Assembly: GCA_947629545.1 (NCBI GenBank)
Contig: CANREE010000008.1
Location: forward strand, 1-51,333
Origin: an uncultured Lachnospiraceae bacterium
Lineage (GTDB): Bacteria > Bacillota > Clostridia > Lachnospirales > Lachnospiraceae
Reading direction: 5' to 3'
DNA length: 51,333 nt
Every line of letters starts with the position of its first letter. Positions within the stretch are counted from its first letter, which is position 1. Below, piece after piece: positions 35,435 to 45,938 of this stretch. The notes beneath the pieces are model-generated. The model was not told the origin of the DNA, ran no database searches, and saw nothing but the letters and a program-made list of their open reading frames with translations. The translations under genes were made by a program, and so were the position numbers.

Positions 35435-38400
35435 ATGCATTTTCTAGACAAGCGGGTTCAGGTGATCTGCGATGAACTCAAGAAGCTGCGCGTGAAGGAC
35501 AGGATCCCGGTTCTGGATTGGGAATACAAGAAAGGGAATTTCTTCCATCCTGAGGACGCGGAAAACAGCGAAACGCCGTGGGAGCATTTCGACAGCAGGA
35601 CCATGCACTGGTACGGTCCGGATGAGCATTACTGGTTTAAGACGACATTTACGGTTCCTGAGGAAATGGACGGCAGGAGACTCTGGATGCACGTGTCCAC
35701 CCAGATCAAGGAGTGGGACGACGGCAAGAATCCGCAGTTTCTGCTGTTTATCAACGGAGAGATCATCCAGGGAATCGATATGAACCACCGCATGGTGAAT
35801 ATCACGGAGAGCGCGAAAGGCGGAGAAGAGCTTAAGGTAGAGCTTCAGTCCTATACCGGCACGCTTCACGACGAGTTCCAGCTGCGGGTAGATTTCTTTG
35901 AGATGGACGCCCTGATCAACAAGGTCTACTATGACCTGCAGGTGCCGCTGTGGGCCTTTACGCGGATGGATAAGGAAGACAAGACCCGCATGGAGATCGA
36001 GAATGTCCTGAACGAGACGATCAATCTCATCGATCTGCGGACCCCTTATTCTGCTGAATTTTACAGCACCCTGCAGGAGGCCAGCGATTATATAGACAAG
36101 GCGCTTTATACGGATCTGGCGGGTTACAGCGACGTGATCGCCACCTGCATCGGCCACACCCATATCGACGTGGCCTGGTGGTGGACTGTGGAGCAGACCA
36201 GGGAGAAGACCGGCCGCAGTTTCGCGACGGTGCTGAAGCTGATGGACGAGTTCCCGTCCTATCGTTTTATGTCCAGTCAGCCCCAGCTCTACGCGTTCTT
36301 AAAGGAGCGCTATCCGGAGCTGTTCGCGAAGATCAAAGAGCGGGTGAAAGAGCACCGTTGGGAGCCGGAAGGCGGCATGTGGCTGGAGTCGGATACGAAC
36401 CTGACCTCCGGCGAGTCATTGGTGCGCCAGTTTATGCACGGCAAGAAATTCTTCAAAGACGAGTTCGGCGTGGACAGTAAGATCCTGTGGCTGCCGGACG
36501 TGTTCGGATACAGCGGCGCCCTTCCGCAGATCATGAAGAAATGCGGCATCGATTATTTCATGACCACCAAGCTGTCCTGGAACCAGTTCAACAAGGTTCC
36601 CTACGACACCATGCGCTGGAGAGGCATCGACGGCAGCGAAGTGCTGACCCATCTGATCACGACCCTGGGCATCAAGCAGCCGGCGACGGATTTCTTCACC
36701 ACCTATAACGGTTCGCTGCATCCGGACTCCATCATGGGCGGCTGGATGCGCTACCAGAATAAAGATATCAACAACGACATCCTGATCTCCTACGGCTACG
36801 GCGACGGAGGCGGCGGCCCCACCCGTGAGATGCTGGAGACCTCCGTGCGTATGGAGAAGGGCATCAAGGGGATCCCGAAGGTGCGCCAGGAGTTCGCCGG
36901 CGTATTCTTCGACGAGCTGAAGGAGAAGGTGTGGGATAACAAGCGTCTGCCCGTGTGGGAGGGCGAGCTGTATTTCGAGTATCACCGCGGTACGCTGACC
37001 TCCATGGCGCGCAACAAGCGGGCCAACCGCAAGACCGAACTGGGACTTATGGATCTGGAGCTTTTAGGCGTGCTGGCCGAGGATAAGACGGCTTATCCGG
37101 CGGAGCAGATCTATAAGATGTGGGAGACGGTGCTTCTGAACCAGTTCCACGATATCCTGCCCGGCTCCTCGATCCATGAGGTCTACGAGGTGACGAAGCG
37201 GGAGTACGATCAGCTGCATGAGCAGATCGGCGCCCTCACTGATGAGCGGCTTCACGCCCTGGCCGGAAACGGACACTGCATGATGATCGTCAATACCACC
37301 GGCAAACGCCGCGACGACATCGTACTCTTAGGCGACTGCGGCGCGGAGTGGCTGGTGGATATGGCCGGCCGGGTCTATCCCTGCCAGAAGACGGCGGACG
37401 GAACCGTGGCCTTTGTGAAGAACATTCCCGCCAAGGGATATTCCGTCATGTATCAGGTACACGCCGGCTCCGGAAAGCCCCAGACCGAGGAGAAGCATCC
37501 GTTTAGCCTGCCGGATGAGCATACGCTTGAGACTCCGTTCTATACGGTCCATTTCGATGAGAACGGCGAGATCGACCGCCTCTACGATAAGGACTGCGGC
37601 CGCGAGGTGCTGCAGGAGGGCAGGAAGGCCAACGCCCTCGTGATGTACGAGGATAAGCCCATTTACTACGATAACTGGGATATCGATATCTTTTACACCG
37701 AGAAGAGCTGGCCGGTGAACGAAGTGGAGTCCATGCGGTGGACGGAGATGGGCGACGTATGCGCTGTGCTTGAGATCAGGCGGAAGGCCAGCAAGTCAGC
37801 GTTTACCCAGAAGATCGTCTTCTACGCCGACAGCAGAAGGATCGATTTTAAGACCAATGTGGACTGGAAGGAGCATCAGACGCTCCTGAAGGTGCATTTT
37901 CCGATCAATGTCCATACGGACCAGGCCACCTTCGACGTCCAGTTCGGCAACCTGACCAGGAAGACCCATTCCAACACCAGCTGGGATGTGGCCAGATTCG
38001 AGAGCTGCGGTCAGAAGTGGATGGATCTGTCGGAAGGCCATTACGGCGTCAGCCTGTTAAATGACTGCAAGTACGGCCATTCCGTGAAGGACAGCGTGAT
38101 CGGACTGAGCCTGATCAAGTCCGGGATCGAGCCGAACCCGGTGGCTGACCAGGAGCAGCATGTGTTTACCTACGCCCTGTATCCCCACGCGGAGGGCTGG
38201 CAGGCGGCGCAGACCGTGGCGGAGAGCTATAAGCTGAACCAGCCGTTATTGGCTGTGGACGGCGCGGCGGAGGGACCGGAGTATTCCTTCGCGTCCGTGG
38301 ACGCTCCCAACGTGATCATCGAGACTGTGAAGAAGGCGGAGGACGGAAACGGCGTGATCGTCCGCATGTATGAGTCGGAGAACAGCCTGACCCACGCGAA

Positions 38401-38539
38401 GCTTACTGTGGACAGCGCGTATAAGGAGGCTTACAGCTGCAATCTCCTGGAGGAGAACGAGAGCGGGCTTACTGTGGAGAACGGACAGATCGGCGTTACG
38501 CTGAAGCCTTATGAGATCGTTACCGTACGAATGATATAA
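35435..38539 (+). CDS. GH38 alpha-mannosidase
   Basis: Zinc-dependent retaining alpha-mannosidase, 1034 residues, no signal peptide, so cytoplasmic. The ATG at 35435 follows AGGAGGA; the ORF's earlier GTG-type start is rejected. An N-terminal domain of about 230 residues precedes the catalytic barrel. GHTHIDVAWWW carries the zinc ligands H243 and D245; the nucleophile is D355 in WLPDVFGYS; HDILPGSS further on holds another metal ligand. The C-terminal beta-domains follow. GH38 of this type removes alpha-linked mannose from N-glycan or mannan fragments. It is the first gene of seven in a row on one strand, 42 bases before the GH2 gene, with a candidate promoter upstream. Confidence 0.95.
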   Translation: MHFLDKRVQVICDELKKLRVKDRIPVLDWEYKKGNFFHPEDAENSETPWEHFDSRTMHWYGPDEHYWFKTTFTVPEEMDGRRLWMHVSTQIKEWDDGKNPQFLLFINGEIIQGIDMNHRMVNITESAKGGEELKVELQSYTGTLHDEFQLRVDFFEMDALINKVYYDLQVPLWAFTRMDKEDKTRMEIENVLNETINLIDLRTPYSAEFYSTLQEASDYIDKALYTDLAGYSDVIATCIGHTHIDVAWWWTVEQTREKTGRSFATVLKLMDEFPSYRFMSSQPQLYAFLKERYPELFAKIKERVKEHRWEPEGGMWLESDTNLTSGESLVRQFMHGKKFFKDEFGVDSKILWLPDVFGYSGALPQIMKKCGIDYFMTTKLSWNQFNKVPYDTMRWRGIDGSEVLTHLITTLGIKQPATDFFTTYNGSLHPDSIMGGWMRYQNKDINNDILISYGYGDGGGGPTREMLETSVRMEKGIKGIPKVRQEFAGVFFDELKEKVWDNKRLPVWEGELYFEYHRGTLTSMARNKRANRKTELGLMDLELLGVLAEDKTAYPAEQIYKMWETVLLNQFHDILPGSSIHEVYEVTKREYDQLHEQIGALTDERLHALAGNGHCMMIVNTTGKRRDDIVLLGDCGAEWLVDMAGRVYPCQKTADGTVAFVKNIPAKGYSVMYQVHAGSGKPQTEEKHPFSLPDEHTLETPFYTVHFDENGEIDRLYDKDCGREVLQEGRKANALVMYEDKPIYYDNWDIDIFYTEKSWPVNEVESMRWTEMGDVCAVLEIRRKASKSAFTQKIVFYADSRRIDFKTNVDWKEHQTLLKVHFPINVHTDQATFDVQFGNLTRKTHSNTSWDVARFESCGQKWMDLSEGHYGVSLLNDCKYGHSVKDSVIGLSLIKSGIEPNPVADQEQHVFTYALYPHAEGWQAAQTVAESYKLNQPLLAVDGAAEGPEYSFASVDAPNVIIETVKKAEDGNGVIVRMYESENSLTHAKLTVDSAYKEAYSCNLLEENESGLTVENGQIGVTLKPYEIVTVRMI

Positions 38540-38566
38540 GAAGGTACTGCTGATTCGTGATCTTAG

Positions 38567-41761
<3,195 letters not shown>

Positions 41762-41767
41762 ACAGCA

Positions 41768-42946
41768 ATGATGAACAGCGCGCAGGCACAGGACTGTGCC
41801 AGGGATCTCTGGGAGCGGCACTGTAAGGAACTTCGGGAGGATCCCGTACGGATCCGGGAAGTAGAAGAACGATGCATTGCCTTCGGGGATGTACAGATGA
41901 AGTATGGCATCGAGGTGATCGGGGAACCCGGCGAGAACGGCTATCCGGTCTACATTGCTCTGCACGGAGGCGGCGGAGCGCCGTTTCCGGATATCAACAA
42001 CCAGCAGTGGGCCTATATGGCGATCTATTATAAGGACAGCGTGAAGAACGGTATTTACATCAATCCGCGCGGCGTCCGGGATACCTGGGATACCCATGCC
42101 AACCCGGAGTCCTATCCGCTCTATGACCGTCTGATCGAGAACCTGATCGTATTCTGCGGGGCGGACCCCAACCGGATCTATCTGCTCGGATTTTCGGCGG
42201 GAGGCGACGGCGTCTACCTGGTGGGTCCGCGCATGGCGGATCGTTTCGCCGCGCTCCATATGTCTGCCGGGCATCCGAACGAGGGCAGCATGGTCAATCT
42301 TTACCACACGCCGATCCAGCTGCAGGTGGGGATGAATGACGCCGCTTACGACCGAAACCATGAGACGGTGCGCTACCAGATGGTCTTAGACCGGCTGGAG
42401 AGCGAGAACCCGGACGGCTACACCCACAATGTCTATGTCCATGTGGATAAGCCCCATAACTTCCGGGATAATTCCCAGGAACTCCAGCAGGTGATGATCG
42501 ACAATCTGAGCTGGCTGCACACGGGACTGGTGACGAGAAGAACGGTGGACTCCAACGCGGTGCATTTTCTGGATGAATTCACCAGACAGCCGGTTCCCGA
42601 CCGGGTGATCTGGGATCTGGATACCAGGGACAGGCTGACGGACCGGAGCGTTGACAGCTTCTACTGGCTGAAGGTTCCGGCCGGGGTGGACAGCGGTACT
42701 GTGATCCTCCGCCTGGATCACGAGGGCAACGGCATCGTGATCGAGCGGGACGATACTCACGGACAGGTGACGGCGCTCCTTCGGGACGGAATGCTGGATC
42801 TGGACCGTCCGGTGACTGTGCGGTATCCCGGCGGCGTGAAGAAAGATTTTATCGCAGAGCGCTCGGCGGATACGATACGGGAGACCCTGGCGGAGCGTGG
42901 AGATCCCAATTACATTTTTACTGCAAGCTTAAAACTGGGAGCCTGA
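41768..42946 (+). CDS. Alpha/beta-hydrolase, predicted esterase or deacylase in the glycan cluster
   Basis: Predicted serine hydrolase, 392 residues, no signal peptide. It has an oxyanion-hole stretch HGGGG (66-70), a nucleophile elbow GFSAGGD with S143, a possible acidic residue at D191 or D195 (GMNDAAYDRN) and H230 in DKPHNF, giving a Ser-Asp-His triad. Residues from about 260 form an extra beta-rich part (TVILRLDHEGNGIVIE), not seen in plain esterases and unassigned. It starts 6 bases after GH2 and ends 16 before GH20, so it is firmly in the operon. It may remove an acyl group from imported sugar (for example O-acetyl from a glycan); this is inference, and peptidase activity is also possible. 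Confidence 0.72.
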   Translation: MMNSAQAQDCARDLWERHCKELREDPVRIREVEERCIAFGDVQMKYGIEVIGEPGENGYPVYIALHGGGGAPFPDINNQQWAYMAIYYKDSVKNGIYINPRGVRDTWDTHANPESYPLYDRLIENLIVFCGADPNRIYLLGFSAGGDGVYLVGPRMADRFAALHMSAGHPNEGSMVNLYHTPIQLQVGMNDAAYDRNHETVRYQMVLDRLESENPDGYTHNVYVHVDKPHNFRDNSQELQQVMIDNLSWLHTGLVTRRTVDSNAVHFLDEFTRQPVPDRVIWDLDTRDRLTDRSVDSFYWLKVPAGVDSGTVILRLDHEGNGIVIERDDTHGQVTALLRDGMLDLDRPVTVRYPGGVKKDFIAERSADTIRETLAERGDPNYIFTASLKLGA

Positions 42947-42962
42947 AAAGGAGGAACTGAGT

Positions 42963-44834
42963 ATGATTTTACTGCCTGCGCCGAAACAGATCGCGGAACA
43001 GGAAGGCAGCCTGAAGCTGAATCTCGGAACCATGATCGTGATCGACGGTTCCTGCCCGGCGGGTACTATCGTATACGCCAGAATGCTGAAAGATGAGATC
43101 CGGGAGTGGGCCGGGCTTGATCTGGGGATCATCCGCGGCGCCTCGCGGGAAGGCGATATCCTTTTGAAAGTCGACGCGTCCCTTGCCGATCAGGCGTATC
43201 GTCTTGAGATCACGGAACACGGGGCCGTTCTCAGCGGCGGAACAAACACCGCCGTCGGCTATGCCGTGGCCACGCTGCGTCAGATCGTGCGCCAGAGCGC
43301 GGGCCTTCTGCCCTGCGTAGAGATCGACGATGAGCCGATGCTTAGGGCCAGGGGCTTCTACCACGATGCGACCAGAGGCCGCATCCAGACCCTTGATAAC
43401 CTGAAAAAACTGGCGGATACCATGGCTTTTTACAAGCTGAACCAGCTTCAGCTGAATGTGGAGCATACCTATCTGTTCCGCGGCATGTCGGAACTGTGGC
43501 GGGACGACACGCCGCTGACGGCGGAAGAGATCATGGAGCTGGATGATTACTGCTTTGAGAGAGGGATCGAACTGGTTCCGTCCCTGGCGACCTTCGGCCA
43601 TCTGTATAAGCTGTTAAGCTCCAGAACCTATGAGCGTCTCTGTGAGCTGCCCGACAGCGCCGGCAGGCCGTTCTCGTTTGAAGACCGGATGGCTCTGCAT
43701 ACGGTAAACGTATCCGACCCGGATTCCATAAAGCTGGTCAAGGAAATGATCACCGAGTATATGGCGCTGTTCCGCACGAATAAATTCAATATCTGCGCGG
43801 ATGAGACGTTTGCCCTGGGCAAAGGAAAAAGCAGGGCCCTGGCGGATGAGAAAGGCGTCGGCACATTATATGTGGATTATATCTGCGAACTGTTTGATTT
43901 CCTTAAGAAGGCCGGAAAGGAGCCCATGTTCTGGGGCGACATCATCTGCCGTCATCCGGAGCTGGCGGGCCGCATCCCGAAAGATGTGATCTGCCTGAAC
44001 TGGGGATACAGTCCGACTCAGAGGGAGGACGAGACCCGCCTCCTGGCCGAAGCGGGGGTTCTCCAGTACGTATGCCCCGGCGCCTGCGGCTGGAATACCT
44101 GGGTCAATATCCTTTCCAACAGCTATTACAATGTGAAGATCATGACCGGATACGCGGTGAAATACGGCGCGGTCGGCATGCTGAACACGGACTGGGGCGA
44201 TTTCGGGCATGTCAATCATCCGGTGTTCTCGGTTCCCGGACTGATCTACGGCGCGGTGTTCGCGTGGAACGGCGGGGCCCCGGAATTTGAGGAGATCAAT
44301 AAGCAGATCTCGGAACTGGAATTTACCGACAGGAGCGGGGAACTTCTTGCGTGTCTGAAAGAGATCTCCGACCAGATGCGGTTCTCCTGGCGCAATGTGG
44401 TGATGCTGAAGGAACATGCGCAGAAAGGCTTCCCGCGCGGGGAGCTGGAGAAGCTGTTCGGCGAGGACGACATGGGCAGGGTGCCGGAGAGCAATGAGAA
44501 GCTGGGCCGGATGGAGGAGCAGGTGCGCCTGATCAGCCGCAGTATGGACAGCAGCAGGAGGGGCATCGCCGCGATCACCCTCTCTGCGATCGACGTCATG
44601 CGGACCTTTAACGACGTGGGCGTGTTTTTGTCCCGCATGAAGGACGGAAAGGCAGGAGAAGGCCAGGACGGCTTCGCGCTGGCAGAGCGGCTGGAGAACT
44701 GCCTGTACCACTATAAGAAGCAGTGGCGGGAAAACAGCAAGCAGAGCGATCTGGAGAGGGTCGCGGAAGTATTTTACTGGTACGCGGATCTGCTGAGGGA
44801 TTCGTCGAAGCAGACCGCGGACAGTATTATGTGA
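42963..44834 (+). CDS. GH20 beta-N-acetylhexosaminidase
   Basis: Removes terminal beta-GlcNAc or GalNAc with substrate-assisted catalysis; 623 residues, no signal peptide. GGAGGA lies 7 bases before the start. An N-terminal GH20b-type domain (1-120) precedes the barrel, which opens with ARGFYHD. The catalytic Asp-Glu pair is D280-E281 in NICADETFALG. The C-terminal part (about 450-623) is helical and probably a dimer or lid region. In this cluster it would trim antennary GlcNAc before or after the galactosidase and mannosidase. Confidence 0.93.
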   Translation: MILLPAPKQIAEQEGSLKLNLGTMIVIDGSCPAGTIVYARMLKDEIREWAGLDLGIIRGASREGDILLKVDASLADQAYRLEITEHGAVLSGGTNTAVGYAVATLRQIVRQSAGLLPCVEIDDEPMLRARGFYHDATRGRIQTLDNLKKLADTMAFYKLNQLQLNVEHTYLFRGMSELWRDDTPLTAEEIMELDDYCFERGIELVPSLATFGHLYKLLSSRTYERLCELPDSAGRPFSFEDRMALHTVNVSDPDSIKLVKEMITEYMALFRTNKFNICADETFALGKGKSRALADEKGVGTLYVDYICELFDFLKKAGKEPMFWGDIICRHPELAGRIPKDVICLNWGYSPTQREDETRLLAEAGVLQYVCPGACGWNTWVNILSNSYYNVKIMTGYAVKYGAVGMLNTDWGDFGHVNHPVFSVPGLIYGAVFAWNGGAPEFEEINKQISELEFTDRSGELLACLKEISDQMRFSWRNVVMLKEHAQKGFPRGELEKLFGEDDMGRVPESNEKLGRMEEQVRLISRSMDSSRRGIAAITLSAIDVMRTFNDVGVFLSRMKDGKAGEGQDGFALAERLENCLYHYKKQWRENSKQSDLERVAEVFYWYADLLRDSSKQTADSIM

Positions 44835-44886
44835 AACAGTGACAAGACGCGGCCGTCGGATTACGGCGGCAGATTGGAGAACGATT

Positions 44887-45903
44887 ATGAAAAATGAGAT
44901 CATCGGATATGTGGGAACCGGCGCGTTCACGGAGAGCGACGCGAAGAAACTGACAGGCATCAATCTTGCGTTCGGGGAGCTTCACAGGGACGGAAGCGTG
45001 ACTGTACAGGGACGGATCGACAAGCTGGAGATGATCCCGCAGATCCGTGGGTGGAACCCGGACCTGCGGATCATCCTTTCGATGGTACAGGCAGATCGGG
45101 ACGCGTTTACAAGATGCTGCGCGGACGAGGAGCTCCGAAAGACCGCGGCCGCTTCCCTTGCGGACGTGACGGTCCGCTATGATCTGGACGGCGTGGACCT
45201 GGACTGGGAATATCCGTGCGTTCCGTCTAACGGGAGCGTGGTGTCGCCGGATGACCGGCACAATTTCACGCTGCTGTGTGCGGAGATCCGCAGGTGCCTG
45301 GACGCCATCGGCGGGCGGAAGCATTATCTGACCATCGCGGCGGGCGCGGACCTTTACTATGTGAACTGCGTGGAACTGCCGGAGCTTATGGATCATCTGG
45401 ATTATATCAACGTGATGACCTACGACCTGAAATGCGGCTTCCACGCGCTGGCCGGCCATCACACGGCGCTGTATGCCAACCGGGGCGATGTGTTCACCAA
45501 CAGCTGCGCCCAGGCGCTGGCGCTCTTTGAGAGCCGCGGCGTGCCGGCGGACCGGCTGATGATGGGCGCGGCCTTCTATTCCCGCAAATGGACGGACCTT
45601 GCGGATAACGAGAATCACGGCCTTCTGGTGCTCTGCCCGAAGGGCGGCGGCTACGGCCCTGACTACGAACTGCTTGTGAAAGAGTATGAGAACAAGAACG
45701 GATATGTGGAGTACTGGGACGACGAGGCCCAGGCGCCTTACCTGTTTAACGGTTCCACATTCCTGTCCTACGACAATCCCAGGTCCCTGACGGCCAAGGC
45801 GGAGTATGTGAAAGAGAAAGGGTACGGCGGGATCTTCTACTGGGAGCACAAGTGCGACGGCACCGGCGTGCTTCTCGACACACTTTACCGCAAACTGCGC
45901 TGA
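44887..45903 (+). CDS. GH18 chitinase-like / endo-beta-N-acetylglucosaminidase-like hydrolase
   Basis: Single-domain GH18 enzyme of 338 residues, without signal peptide. The ATG at 44887 follows TTGGAGA; codons back to 44839 are rejected. The active-site signature is YDLDGVDLDWEY with E108 the acid/base (D101, D104, D106). The later MTYDL is the usual GH18 substrate-assisting Tyr region. GH18 includes chitinases, di-N-acetylchitobiases and ENGases that cut the GlcNAc-GlcNAc core of N-glycans. With the surrounding GH38, GH20, GH2 and GH29 genes an intracellular ENGase or chitobiase is the best guess; the sequence does not settle it. Confidence 0.88.
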   Translation: MKNEIIGYVGTGAFTESDAKKLTGINLAFGELHRDGSVTVQGRIDKLEMIPQIRGWNPDLRIILSMVQADRDAFTRCCADEELRKTAAASLADVTVRYDLDGVDLDWEYPCVPSNGSVVSPDDRHNFTLLCAEIRRCLDAIGGRKHYLTIAAGADLYYVNCVELPELMDHLDYINVMTYDLKCGFHALAGHHTALYANRGDVFTNSCAQALALFESRGVPADRLMMGAAFYSRKWTDLADNENHGLLVLCPKGGGYGPDYELLVKEYENKNGYVEYWDDEAQAPYLFNGSTFLSYDNPRSLTAKAEYVKEKGYGGIFYWEHKCDGTGVLLDTLYRKLR

Positions 45904-45938
45904 GAGCGGGCAGACAAATTGGTTTCGGAGGTTTTGCG

